From: Pelargonium nanum
Lineage: Eukaryota > Streptophyta > Magnoliopsida > Geraniales > Geraniaceae
NCBI GenBank assembly: GCA_036897485.1
Contig: JAYMTF010001084.1
Coordinates: forward strand, 1-26,497
Direction: 5' to 3'
DNA: 26,497 nucleotides
The notes under the pieces were generated by a model. It ran no database searches and was not told where the DNA came from. It saw only the letters and a program-made list of their open reading frames with translations. This document shows positions 1 through 11,166 of the stretch, piece by piece. The position numbers and the translations under genes were made by a program. Position 1 is the stretch's first letter. Each line of letters begins with the position of its first letter.

Positions 1-22
1 GGCCTATAGTGCCAAGTGGCAG

Positions 23-450
23 TACGTAAAAAATTGAAATTCCGCTACAATTACTTATCGAATCCATTGGATCTTCGTCGTTGTGTCAATGTGGCACGGA
101 AGGTTGTTGAAATGTTGGACACACCTTCTCTTGATAGGTACAAGTATGTTAACCAGACAACGGGGGTAAGAGGTTTCGATTTCATTGGAGCACCTCCGCC
201 AACAAAGCAAGCGAGTGATGTAGATGTAGAAGCGTATTGTCGAAACACGGTGACAACATTTTGGCATTACCATGGGGGATGTGTTGCTGGGAAGGTTGTT
301 GACGGTAGTTTACGAGTGAAGGGTGTTAGGAGGCTTCGGGTTGTGGATGGATCGACATTCACTATGTCGCCGGGAACTAACCCTCAAGCTACCCTTATGA
401 TGTTAGGCCGCTACATTGGCCTTAGGATATTGAAGGAGAGAATGGCCTAA
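23..450 (+). CDS. HOTHEAD/mandelonitrile-lyase-like GMC oxidoreductase, 3'-terminal exon (partial)
   Basis: This is the C-terminal part of an FAD-dependent glucose-methanol-choline oxidoreductase. Visible family marks are the segment YLSNPLDLRRCV near its start, the catalytic His block FWHYHGGC, then LRVVDGSTF, SPGTNPQATLMMLGRY and the end GLRILKERMA. In the family the WHYHGG histidine and the Asn of TNPQA lie at the flavin active site. SPGTNPQA favours the HOTHEAD branch over mandelonitrile lyases, which read differently there. HOTHEAD is tied to cuticle and long-chain omega-hydroxy fatty acid oxidation; extension of that role to this paralogue is inference. The exon start is set by the acceptor GTGGCAG followed by TACGT; in-frame TAG at 7-9 rules out a longer exon in this frame. 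The upstream exons, the FAD-binding domain and the signal peptide lie outside the window. Confidence 0.9.
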
Positions 451-1007
451 ACTAAACCAATAAATTGCCTAGCTAAATGAATGTGGTTATTACTGGTTGT
501 ATTGTATGTTTTAAATCCATAAACCGTTTATTTTAAATAAGTGATGAATAGGTAATCAGTTGTTCTTTTCGCTTCTTTTATAAAATCTCCTCATCAGTAA
601 TTTGGGTTTTGTGACAAAATAATGGTATTCCAGTGTAAACATATCTCACCAACCAGGATAAGTAACAAAAAAGAAGGAAAGGGAAGTGAAGTGAGATCAA
701 TTGACATGCATATGCAAAAACAAGATTAGACAAGAGCATAATAGCCAAAAATGTTCACATCCTTCCACAAAAATTAACAAAGATTAGACAAGAGAGTATA
801 ATAGCCAAAAATGTAATGTTCACATCCTTCAACAAAAATTTTACATGTATATCAGCAGTTTGTACAAAAAGACCAGTGATGACGAAATGACAGCACTGTA
901 CCAATGAATAAGTATTCTGTGACAAATCATACCGAGGATATACACATCCCTCACTTCTAGTATTCGACGCTTAGTTGTGAGCTTCTAATTCATATCCACC
1001 ATGAGAG
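451..1007. other. Shared 3' region between convergent genes
   Basis: AT-rich stretch between the stop codon of the plus-strand oxidoreductase and the stop codon of the minus-strand ARL1 gene, so it must hold both 3' UTRs and polyadenylation sites. I see no coding sequence. It contains an imperfect tandem duplication at 723-841, listed separately. Confidence 0.7.
723..841. repeat. Imperfect tandem duplication, about 55-60 bp unit
   Basis: Two adjacent copies begin with GATTAGACAAGAG, pass through ATAATAGCCAAAAATGT and CACATCCTTC and end in ACAAAAATT. The first runs about 723-775 and the second about 783-841; the second has a small internal insertion (TAATG). It lies in the shared 3' region of two convergent genes. 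Confidence 0.85.
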
Positions 1008-4000
1008 TTAGCCACCTCCACTCTTCAGAGTATTGCTCAACCTAATTTAACAAAGCAAGCATTTCAACAGAAGCTTCTATAACGATTATCATATGAAAAA
1101 GAATAGCATAGCTTTTGCCACTAGTATATAGAGGAACGGAAGACTCATATGAATTCTAATTCTTCAAAAATAAAGCGTATTCCCTTTTAGATTGGGGATT
1201 GAGTTAAAGTTTAAGGAAGAGCACAAAAAAGATGGAACAGAAAACAAGTTTGCAATAGTTGTGTCTCTCTCATTATCATTGACACAAGTTTTTTTTTTTT
1301 CAGTAGAGGATATTTTCCAGTAGTCATTACTTAGGCTTACCCATGAGCGAAATCACATAACTTTTAGCACCCAAATTAACTTGGGTAAATTGAAGACAAA
1401 GAGGTGATGGGGGATGTTAGCATACATGATCTGTGTTTCTAATCTATGATTACAAAATTCAAAGAAATAACTTCATCGGACAGCCTGCCACTACTGTTTA
1501 CAGAACTCAAATCATTCTAAAGAAATCAAAGTTAATTATAGAGATTAAGGACTGGCATAAAACCACAAAACTTGGCCTGATGTATCACGTATGAGCTTAA
1601 GAGAGAGGGCAGGAGCAAGTACCCACAGAGCACCATGTCTATTATATTTCTTAAATACATTGCAAAATATTGAACCTTTAAACCTATTAAAAACCATGAT
1701 TCCGGTTGATATGCCACAAAACCAGGGTTGGGTTGACTACAAGGTAACTTGGGCAGTTCCAATTCCAGATAAGCATTAATACTGATTCTCAAAACCAGTC
1801 AAGTGAAAATAAGTAAGATGAACTTCTAAAGATTAGATCTAGTTATGCTAATTCATCTACAATTATGCAAGTCTAGGAGCAAAAACATAGCTTAATTTTT
1901 CAGAGCTTACCAGTCCAAGCCCTCAAAAAGACCCTCTCCTTTTATTGCAGAAGTTTTAAAGATAGACCATTGGCGAAACTTAATCTTATGCAGCTCTAAA
2001 GCCTCAGTTACAGCTGCAGCATCCAGCGCACCAGGAAGATCCTGTTTATACCAAAAATATTATAATAGTATGAGTTAAGTTTCAATAATGGACTACAAAT
2101 AATGACTTGAGCTTCCACTACTAAAAGGTCAACCTTATTAGTAAAGTTTTGCTTCCACCATTATATGTTATTACTTATTGCTCATTCATTATATATTTTA
2201 TCCACTCCCCCTTGCTTGTGAACCTCACATTTTTTCTTTTATCGATATGCTCGACATGTGCACAATCGGGAGCCTTTAAATTGGCACTACCCCTCAGGTT
2301 GCAGACACCGTGTTAAGTTATAATAACGGTAGTTGAAGGCCCAATTTTATTTTTATAAACCAACATTATGCCAGAATTTAATTATTTAATTAGGGTAACA
2401 GCAGCAGGACTCGAACTTGTGACCTTTAGGTCAACAAGACTATGATACTATGTTGAGAAGCAACTCAACTAAAGTTTAAACTGATAGTTGAAGGCCCAAT
2501 TTAACTCTTATACTCTAACAGTATGCAAAAGTCATATACATATTGATACTTAAACTCCTTGACAACTGCATACCCCCTCCCCAAACTTTTTCCTATGCAA
2601 TAAAGGCTTACAGCATCACATAAAATTTAGCACAGAGTTTTTCGTGCACACAAATCTTCAAAATAAAATAGGGACAGTAAGACTAACCTGCTTGTTAGCA
2701 AAAATGAGAACAACTGCACCTTTCAACTCTTCCTCCTGCCAAAATACTCAATAATGTTACATTTACTACAATATATGTACTAGAATGCATGATATATGCA
2801 CTGGTAGGGAAGAAAAGAAATGATAATATCAGGGCACATATAACAAAAGCAGCTGTTCATTTTCCTTGACAGTAAATGGGCAAAATATGGGGAGTTCCAT
2901 CTGTGGTTACTGCTAAACATATAGGCACAAACATTTCATAGATGTACTGGAAATCTATTAATTGGCCTACATTTCATATTCAGCAGCCATATGCCTAGCA
3001 GAGTTATGTAGTAAGCACTTGAGTAATGCAGTTACTACAAATAAATCTATATATACAATAAAATGCATATAATGAATATCAGAACACCACCATCAAATAA
3101 AAATTTATAGACTATCTAATTCAAAACCTGCAGGTACGGTCTTAAAAAATAAGTAAAACCCAAGTATAAACAGTAAAAACCCTAATACGACTTATGAATA
3201 TGAAAGTGCGACATTATAATTTAACAACTCAAGTTATTACACAAACCCTAATTGACATTATAAATAGCTAACACATTGTAAGGAATGTATGTATACACAA
3301 ATTTGTACATAATTGTTTCTGTAAGGAGAAAAATTCATGAATATGACTGATGTTATATATCTGAAGTGCAATTCAAAAACTCAATAAACTCTAATCATTA
3401 TTGAAAATACTGTAGTTTCTTATTGTTCTTGATATAATTTATTAATGCAATTCCAGAACTAATGAATATGTTTTTTTTTTTTTTTGTCAAGACTATGCTT
3501 CTAACAGATTTCGGGAAAAAGATATTTATTCCGCTGCATGAAACCTGACAAGTTAGTTAGGTTGTGTTGAGAGGCCGACAGTTTAATTTGAGGCTGAATA
3601 GGCTGACAGGCCGACAGTTTAATTTGAGGCTGAATAGGCTGACAGGCTAATTTGAGCCCGAGTGTCAGCTCATGTTGTTTTCTCTCTTTTCCCCAACATA
3701 AACTAGTACATTAAAAAAAAACTACGACGACAATAACCAGCCTATCAGCATGTGTTTCTTATCCTACGGCCACAAACAATAATTCTGTAGAAAGCAAAGC
3801 AAGATTTAAGGCATGTACTCATGTCTTACTAAGGCAATTGCTCCACAAGTTCTTAAACAACATTACATCTAAAACATGAACTAAAATCAGAGATAATCAT
3901 ACCTCAAGGATAGCATGAAACTCTTCTTTGGCTATCACCAGCCTTTCAGTGTCACTGGAATCAACAACATAAATTATGGCTTGAGTATTTGGAAAATAGC

Positions 4001-7000
4001 ATCTCCAATATGGCCTGTGATAACAAAAAAAAATAGAAGCACATGAAATATGCAACGGGTGAGTTTTTGTTCTTCATAATCAATCAACAAAAGGAAACAC
4101 AAACGTATCACACTCACCAAGCAAAGTGTATCCTTAGGTTAAAAAGAAAAAGAAGAGGACTTAAAAAATATTTACGGTACTAACATAATTAACAAGTTAC
4201 ACATTAGTTTCAAAGAAGAAAAAAACAAAACAAATGACATGCGATAATAATCTAAAGGGGTACACTTTTGTTGGTTACATGTAAACCTTTTGCAAACTAA
4301 CAGAGTTGTACTCTAAAGGGCCATGCATGGGTTAAACAAAAAACTGTCAACTCTGCAGCAGGTCGAATATGAACAGGAGAGACATTTCATAGTAAGACAA
4401 CTATGCAATTCAGTTTTTTCTACTGTTTTTTAATTTATTGTATGATAGAAAACTTTGATTTCCCTCTTTTGGACGTCTTCTGCTTGATATTTGTGTTATT
4501 TAGTTGGGGCATAAAAACCCAGTTTTAAGCCTAAAAAAACTCAATCCTGACTAGGTAAGAGTTTGTCAACCCCAGTTTTGCGAAATCCCAAACAATCATG
4601 AGTTTTGTACTATTATTTTATAGCTGGTCAATTTATTTCTGGATATAGTTTTTTTTCAATGCCTTCTTTTAAATTTAACCAGCCTTCCCAATCTTTAAGC
4701 AGCTGATTATGAAGATTTTCATATATTTAGCTTTATCATGATTTAATTAATGGATTAAAATGAGGAAGTATTACTGAGATGGAGAACAAGAAAAAAATAC
4801 ACAATTGGCAATCTTCAAAAGGGAAGAGGTAACAAATAGATGGGAAAACTAAACAAGAATAACTAGTACCATCAATAGTTAATACTTAACACCTAACCCA
4901 TACCCCTTATTAGCTATTGTTATAACATGCTTGAGTCAAGTATTTGGCCATACTGCCCCATCTGCATATCTTCCTAACATAACCCACCTTTGCGTCATGA
5001 GTTGCATGTTCTTAATTTTCACAAACTTGCTGTCCCCTTTCCATTTTCATAGATGATGGTTGCAAAGGGACGTGATGACAACCATTGTTGTCCACGTCAA
5101 AATACCCACGACGCAGCACTGCCCATTGTGTTTTTCACTGAAGAGGGAGGGCCTGTCAACATAGTAACAGCCAGTTCCCCACAAACGGTGTTGCAATTTG
5201 CACTAATAGCCTGATTTCAACCAAGTTTAAGTGCATCACAAAATAATTCACCATCAATTATACTGTCAACTGTGCAGCAGACTGCGCCACAATCAAAATG
5301 TTCGCCATCAATGTATGTGTGCCAAATTCGAAAAGGAGACAATCACACAATGTCATCGCGAAACCACCCTTACCATTGGATGGGCAAGCCACAATCCACA
5401 CTGCAGATACTAACGATCATGTAGTTGTCCTGGCTGCCATAGCAGTCCACCCTACAAACGGAAACCCTATCTATCTATACATGAAACTCCCTGTTGTGAC
5501 TCTCAAACCAAATGTGATGGTCACCTCACATAAACTGTCATCCATGTAGGTCCAAACGCACAATTGCCTTTCCTTGCCACCATGGGACTCTACTCCTTGG
5601 TTTCTACCAAACGTCGTAACCCGACCAAGCACCTATGCAATTTGGATTTGTTCGCATAGCAAACTAAAATTAGTGTCTCAATCATCTCACAAAATCTAAA
5701 CTTCATGGTATTGGGGAAGTTATTTGTAGCCAAGAGGAGATTGATGACCACTTTATATGAGGTAATCCAATTACAGGAATAGGTGAGGAAAAATTCTTAG
5801 CCTTCTTTTCATATGTTTATTTTGTATCGCCTATCAGTATTGGAATGGTCCTAAAATTATGGTTTCTCATATTGATGGTGTGCTCTTTAATTTTGATTGG
5901 TGGCAACTCAATTGCAAAAGCAGCAGTATTTGATTAGCAGGATCCTTGAAAAAAAAATGACATGCCTACATTAAAGGCACAGTTGACAAAAGTGTGGAAG
6001 GGAGAGGAAGCGGGAAAATCAAGAACCAAGACATGCAACTAATGACATAGGTAAGCCATGGAATGGGCTGATATGGCCATACACATACACGACCACATGG
6101 AGAAGATGTGCTTGACTCGTGCTTGTGATAACAAGAACCAAGCAAAAGAGCAATTATGTGATATGCAAATCCAAATCACTTTAACTAAATTTCCAATTGT
6201 CCATCACATGACCTTGAGGACAAGATCAATGTCCAAGGAAAAGGCAACAGAACAACCAAGCAGGAATGATTATCCTTGCATAGGTTGTGAGACCCACAAA
6301 TGGCTCATGTGAAAATGTAGAACCATGCATCTCATGCATGCAAGACACTGCTAGAATCTGACGGGCATGCAAAGAGTGAAAAAACAAAAGACTCGTGTGA
6401 GTCCAAAGCGAACAAGAGTCAGTGGATGACCACCTAGTAAAAGATAACGATGCACCTGAGGAAGATAAGCCAGAAGCTGAGAACAAAGTTCAAAGGGATA
6501 ATGCAACAGGTATGCACAAGAAAACCAAAATTAGCATAGCCCCAAAGCAGCTTGATGTTATCAGCTTTATGAATATTAATAGAGGAAAGCACAATAAGTT
6601 AGGTGTTGAGTATTGATATTATTAGTTATCCATGTTCATGTTTAGTTTACTTAACTATCTGAATCTTCCTTCTCCGAAGATTACCACCTTCATATTCTGT
6701 TCTTATTCCATTTCAATGTTTCTTCTTCTTAGTATCTCTTCCCCCACCACCTACTAAATTTTATGCAATCTTTTCTCATCTTGTAAGGATATTTGATCTT
6801 TTATTTGATTTACACTAAGAACCCAATTGCTTCTTATATTATGCAAGTTCAAATTTTGGCACTTAAGTGTGATTTTCAATTTTAGTTACCCCTGTCAAGA
6901 TGCATGTATTAGTAGTATGAATATATCAACTTAAAGAATGTGTTGTATAGTTAAATTGTGCCCCCTAAGAAGTCATAAGCCTGCATAGAACACTTAAACT

Positions 7001-8628
7001 AATTCTTGAACTAAATAACCTAAATTTTGTAATCTACCTCTAACTAGTAGATGATAGTTTCATTACTTTCATTATAAACAACATGTAATGACATATGATG
7101 ACCTCATTGGTACCTTTTTTATGCATCATCAGCATATATTTAGAACTCCAACTAAAAGGAAAAGTTAAACAGAAAAAGAAGTGAAGAAAGCTAGAATTAT
7201 TTCAGTTGTGGAAAAAGAATGAATCACAATCTTAAAAAATTACCTGATGCTTGTCTGTCCACCTGCATCAACAACAAAAAAACAAAAATTCCATCAGAAT
7301 TAGAAACTGAAAAAACACTAGCTATTCATTGAGAAATAGGAATGACAAGAAAAGTGTGATATTTCTCAAAATATAAAATGAAGTGACAAAGAAAATGCTT
7401 CTAGAATAACATTAACCTAAAAAATGTCAATCTTTTATCGGTAATCAAAAACAATAACTAGAACAGCATATCAAATTACTTCATCTTAATCAACCAATAA
7501 AACTGTAAGTACAAAAAATGAAACACATCTAGTTTTAGCAGTAGGAAATATCCTGATTCCTGACCACAGATGAATGTATGTTTGATACAGCTACATCTCA
7601 GCATCAGAGTAGTAATAGTTCCCTTACTTCTAGCTTTATACAGCTGCACTATCTGGGGAACATATTTTTCGTAAGACAGAAGCAGGAAATATGTTGCCCT
7701 TATTATCTTAGAATTCAACGTTGGAAGGGTTCACAAGAACATGCTTATGATATATTCCAGTAATAAGTTCAGTAAAAAAGTTATTCTATAATCTAAAATG
7801 CAAGTATTTAATATGGATGAAACTGAACAATGAGCACATATAACATTGATTGGTGAAAATTCTAATATTTACATTATAGACAATCACAAATTGGTCACTG
7901 ATCCAAGAAATGATGCATCACGTGTCTCTAACAAGCTGTTTACTGGGAGCAATTCCAATTAAATAATTACATGTTTACCACTTAAAGGTATGCCAATTGA
8001 ACACCTAGCAACAGATTAAGAAGACATGCCAATTGGCAATGACTTATACAACACGGTAAGATGAACAATCACATCCACCAAAAATGAGTTATATACAAAT
8101 CCACCAAACTCATGCCCAATCACAATTTTGAAAAATAAAACCTTGCTGCAGTGTAAATATCGGTGAATATGATCAATTTTTTAAATTTAATAATTTGCCA
8201 TGAAAAAACAGAGGAGTTAAATTTGAATACCCAAATCCCAGACTTGAAACTTGATGTTATTGTACTGCACTGTTTCCACGTTAAACCCAATTGCTGCATC
8301 AAAATATAGAGAATGATTAGACAAACACTCATTTACTTTCATCATTCACAGAAAGTAACACAAGTAAAGAGGACCTACTTGGAATCGTAGAGACAACTTC
8401 ACCCATCTGAAGCCGATCTGCAATCCACCAAATCAATTAATCAGAACAAAAAGAAAATTCCAACCCCCATAACCCGAAAAAAGGCAAAACCAGAAATTGG
8501 TCATGATTCAATGTCAATGACATACAGAGGATCGTGGTTTTCCCGGCATTGTCGAGCCCGAGAACGAGGATCCTGGCTTCCTGGTTCCCAAACAGGGACG
8601 AGAACATTCGCGTAAAAATCAAACCCAT
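1008..8628 (-). CDS. ARL1: ARL1-type ADP-ribosylation-factor-like GTPase (8 exons, complete)
   Basis: Small Arf-family GTPase, 182 residues, the normal ARL1 length. In eukaryotes ARL1 acts at the trans-Golgi, recruiting GRIP-domain golgins when GTP-bound. Exons in transcript order: 8628-8526, 8417-8379, 8293-8231, 7262-7244, 4014-3903, 2735-2688, 2041-1911, 1041-1008. All junctions are GT-AG and keep frame. Features: Gly2 in the N-terminal MGLIFTRMF for myristoylation; P-loop GLDNAGKT (24-31); switch 1 around STIPTIGFNVE with Thr48; switch 2 WDLGGQ (66-71); NKQD (126-129); TSAIK (158-162); end [22 protein letters not shown] and the [14 protein letters not shown] stretch point to ARL1 rather than ARF1. 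Exon 4 is a 19-nt microexon. Intron 4 is about 3.2 kb. The gene is convergent with the upstream oxidoreductase. Identity and exon structure are very likely; UTR limits are not determined. Confidence 0.95.
2270..2505 (-). mobile_element. Decayed SINE/TRIM-like non-autonomous retroelement in ARL1 intron 6
   Basis: On the minus strand the segment reads TAGTATCATAGTC, close to the tRNA-Met primer-site word TGGTATCAGAGC. About 30 bases later comes AGTTCGAGTCC, one mismatch from the tRNA B box GGTTCGANTCC, and further on a GAGGGGTAGTG word resembling repeats common in plant genomes. The phrase TAGTTGAAGGCCCAATTT recurs with one change near 2332 and 2484, bracketing the core. It sits inside an intron and has no coding capacity. 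Whether it is a SINE or a remnant with a primer-binding site is not resolved. Confidence 0.45.
2736..3902 (-). other. ARL1: ARL1 intron 5
   Basis: AT-rich intron of about 1.2 kb, antisense to nothing recognisable. It holds a run of T at 3471-3486 and the 36-bp tandem repeat. No further gene is seen. Confidence 0.7.
3572..3656. repeat. 36-bp perfect tandem repeat, about 2.4 copies, in ARL1 intron 5
   Basis: The unit beginning AGGCCGACAGTTTAATTTG and ending AATAGGCTGAC occurs at 3572-3607 and again, identical, at 3608-3643. A shortened third copy (AGGCTAATTTGAG) follows. The identity of the two full copies suggests a recent duplication. Confidence 0.9.
4015..7243 (-). other. ARL1: ARL1 intron 4 (3.2 kb) with repeat-like interior
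   Basis: Large intron between exon 4 and exon 5. The outer parts are ordinary AT-rich intron DNA. The interior from roughly 5000 to 6650 has a more balanced base composition and several open frames of 60-85 codons in the plus direction, which suggests an old insertion. One short stretch near 6208-6266 can be read as [13 protein letters not shown] ending in a stop, which resembles the LEDK-type ends of plant Ty3/gypsy polyproteins. No integrase, reverse transcriptase or terminal repeats could be seen, so assignment to a transposon class is weak. Confidence 0.4.
7244..7262 (-). other. ARL1: ARL1 exon 4, 19-nt microexon
   Basis: The only stretch able to supply the second Gly of WDLGG and the residues QTSI plus two bases of the next Arg is this 19-nt segment, flanked by TGATGCAG on the acceptor side and GTAATT on the donor side. 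It lies between a 968-bp and a 3229-bp intron. Without it the frame shifts and switch 2 is lost. Confidence 0.9.
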
Positions 8629-8770
8629 CTCAAGAAAATGGCTCTACAAAATCAGATCATAAACGCAAAACGAAATGGTCTGAAATCAGATCGCTTGGTG
8701 AAAAGGCGAGATCAGATCTGCAAAGCAGAACCCAGTTTCTCGCTGCAAAATCAGCAGAAATTCTCCAAGT

Positions 8771-8787
8771 GAGAGAGAGAGAGAGAG
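8771..8787. repeat. (GA)n microsatellite upstream of ARL1
   Basis: Seventeen bases of alternating GA, which read as a CT run on the ARL1 strand about 140 bp upstream of its ATG. CT-rich tracts are common in plant 5' leaders and core promoters, so it may lie in or near the ARL1 leader. Confidence 0.85.
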
Positions 8788-9015
8788 CTAGTAATGGTTG
8801 TAGAGAAGATGGGGTCTGCTTGCGAGGAATTTGGGAAATTGGGGTGATTTTTGGAGAAATATTTGAGGGTGATTTACGTCTGTATTGCTTTTCGCAAACT
8901 TTCCTCGACGGAAGCTGCAATGCAATGCTACGAAACGCAAGGGAGAGGAAGTGGAAGAGGAAAGGAAACATAACGTGGGGTCGAGGATTTGGATTCTCTG
9001 CAAAACGTAAGTGTT

Positions 9016-9060
9016 GCCACGTCATCTGGTCCCATCATGTGGGTCTGTTGATTACGTGGC
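9016..9060 (-). promoter_or_regulatory. Paired ACGT-core elements upstream of ARL1
   Basis: GCCACGTCA at 9016-9024 and ACGTGGC at 9054-9060 form an inverted pair of bZIP-type ACGT elements about 400 bp upstream of the ARL1 start codon. Presence of the words is direct; regulatory use is inference. Confidence 0.35.
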
Positions 9061-9860
9061 TGGATCTACCGCAGTTGCTGGATCAAGCCAATGGGTCTGG
9101 ATTCTCAAGACTACATTTCGCTTCCGTGGGCAAAACAGTCCAGCATCATACAAAACTCATTCGCGTAGTGCAAAAGTCAAATGAGCTCTTGGTCGTGTTT
9201 GTGGAACGGTTCTGGGCGGCCATGTACGAGTTTGGTCATGTCACAGACGAGACAATGATGAACACATTCCAAGACACCAAGGCATGTTGGGTTGAACGGT
9301 TGATGTGTTTTGGATTTTCTTTGAGGTCTCAGGTTCGAGACTACTTGCCGACGGTGTGTGGTGAGATTTATGAGTTTAATGAAAAAACTATCGACTAACA
9401 GGGTGATGCCCCCACTAGAGAGTAAAAAATACAGGCATTTGCAAGCCTAATGTCCCATCGCTTATAAAAAAACACATTCCAAGTCAAACCCTACTCCCGG
9501 CTCATCCATAGCGTTTTTGCTAGTAAACAATAAATACTTGGAAAGTCATGGTTGCAATAGTATACGACCATATCATCGCTGATGGCATGTAGACTCATGC
9601 CTAGAAATTTGCTCTAGGCACATGTCGAAAGACCCCCAAGAAAAAGAATCAACAAGACACTAGGAGAGGGAAGGTCTAGGCTTAAAACCATCATCCTCTG
9701 CAGACGTATCCCAGGGACTTCAAGGTCACAACCTCGACGGTCAGTCGTACTCCACTCACCACCACCTACCAAGAGGTGTGTAATTACATGTTAAGAAATG
9801 AAAGATTAGAGCCCCTAATCGCCCTGTCGGTGAACTCCAAGGAAACAAACCACACGAGTA
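9061..9860. other. Intergenic DNA, no recognised gene
   Basis: Between the ARL1 upstream region and the gag relic. A GGTTCGAGACT word at 9332-9342 resembles a tRNA B box and could mark a decayed SINE, but no convincing A box or tail was found. Nothing else is recognisable. Confidence 0.5.
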
Positions 9861-10115
9861 ATGCACATCCACAAGTTCAACAACCACGACATCGAGAATT
9901 GTTTCTATCTTAGAAGGGTGGTGGAAAAGCTTATGGAGGAAGGGAAGTTGAGTCATTTTCACGCTGACCACCTACAAGCTGACCGGAAAAGTACATATGA
10001 TTATCGTAATAAAAGAATGGAATTAGAGCGAACAGTAAACCTACTCAATGCCCCCGTCTACAACACTTACAATATGAATGATCACCAAGAAACAATTCTC
10101 ATTCTCCTAGGTTGA
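9855..10115 (+). pseudogene. Ty3/gypsy-type gag relic
   Basis: The frame contains HKFNNHDIENCFYLRRVVEK followed by LMEEGKLSHFHADH. This fits the plant gypsy gag pattern in which a His-rich GHDTE-C-L motif is followed by an IE-LI-GKL-F helix. The first Cys of the usual zinc-like motif is missing, no ATG context is convincing, and the frame stops at 10115. Following sequence to about 10440 still looks coding-like in short stretches but is broken by stops, so this is a dead fragment. No long terminal repeats were recognised on either side. Confidence 0.55.
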
Positions 10116-10557
10116 GGCCAAGATTTGTACCTTGAACAAGAAAGATAATGTCTCAACTTCTAAGCGGTTTTCACCAGAAGATCAAGTTCCCTACGTCTAA
10201 GCGCACAACAACCATCATCGTTAGCGCGAAGAAAGCGTGAGAGCACATTGTGAAGCAAAACCAGAACAAGGGGAATATAGCGCTCGCCTACCATTCCTAC
10301 GATATCAAGGCGGTTGTGTTAAATAAAATGGCATCCCTCAAAACTGACGAAGTTTCAAATGTCTTGATTGGCCGACTGAAGAACCTGCACGTATGCCAAA
10401 ACTGTGACATTAGGAGAATCGGGTAAGAGATTGAAGAAAATGGTAAATAAAAAGATCAATTTCTAGATCTAAACCCCTACTCTCCAAGAAAAAGCCTAAT
10501 ACTCGATTAGAGGGTATAACCTCTCACTCAGGACGACCAAGACTGTGGCCCAAGAGA

Positions 10558-10631
10558 CTAGAGGAGGAGGAGGAGGAAGAAGAAGAAGAAGAAGAAGAAG
10601 AAGAAGAAGAAGAAGAAGAAGAAGAAGAAGA
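10558..10631. repeat. (GGA)n(GAA)n trinucleotide microsatellite
   Basis: A short run of GGA units passes directly into about twenty GAA units. A plus-strand frame through it would give only poly-Arg, and I do not treat it as coding. GAA/TTC tracts of this length are usually length-variable. Confidence 0.95.
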
Positions 10632-11023
10632 TTTCAGCGTAAGAGGCTAGCCTTTCCCCTAGAACGACCAAGGTCATTTCACCCCTCCCCCCCTTCCCTC
10701 ATATTACTTCGTCCACTAATAAAGAGATTCGGCCGACCGCACCCTCATTTTATCTATAAAGGACAGACGCGCCTGAATTATTTAGGAAAGATTATTTTAT
10801 TGTCCCCTCATACCCGTATCTCCTTAAGGTTTTCACTGGTGGAGGGGACGAAGTCCCACAACCTCATGTCATCGTTGGGTGCGAATGTGATGACTCCAAA
10901 AATGAAGACGATGCCCAAGTCGTAGACGAAGTTAAAGAGCTTATCAAGACTTGTAAAATTGACGTAATCCTTAAAGACTTTGACCTTTGTGTAAACAAGG
11001 TTCGTTCCTAAGTTGGAAGCGAG

Positions 11024-11166
11024 ACAAATTTGTTATTTCCTTAAACCCTTTCTCAAGTTTTGTTTCCCCTTACCTCCTCAAGCCTCCTCCAAGTCCCTCA
11101 TGCCATGGAAAAGGGACCTCCAAATTTATTATTTCCTTAAACCCTTTCTCAAGTTTTGTTTCCCTA
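11024..11166. repeat. 42-bp direct repeat, 98-bp spacing
   Basis: The phrase AAATTTGTTATTTCCTTAAA continuing through CCCTTTCTCAAGTTTTGTTTCC at about 11025-11067 recurs with one change at about 11123-11165. It is an isolated near-identical pair in otherwise unrecognised DNA. Confidence 0.85.

Noticed and set aside
5231..5549. Overlapping 60- and 83-codon frames in ARL1 intron 4 as genes
   Set aside because: They are short, overlapping, without recognisable domains and lie inside an intron. They are covered by the insert-like block instead.
9332..9342. GGTTCGAGACT as the B box of a tRNA gene
   Set aside because: No cloverleaf, acceptor stem or A box could be built around it. At most it is a decayed SINE.
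8769..9398. A 209-codon open frame on the plus strand upstream of and antisense to ARL1
   Set aside because: It begins in the GA microsatellite, runs across the ARL1 promoter/leader, has no recognisable domain and has biased, low-complexity composition. It is most likely chance.
10545..10925. A 126-codon plus-strand frame with a poly-Arg stretch
   Set aside because: The frame exists only because the GAA/GGA tract lacks stops; the remainder has no family resemblance.
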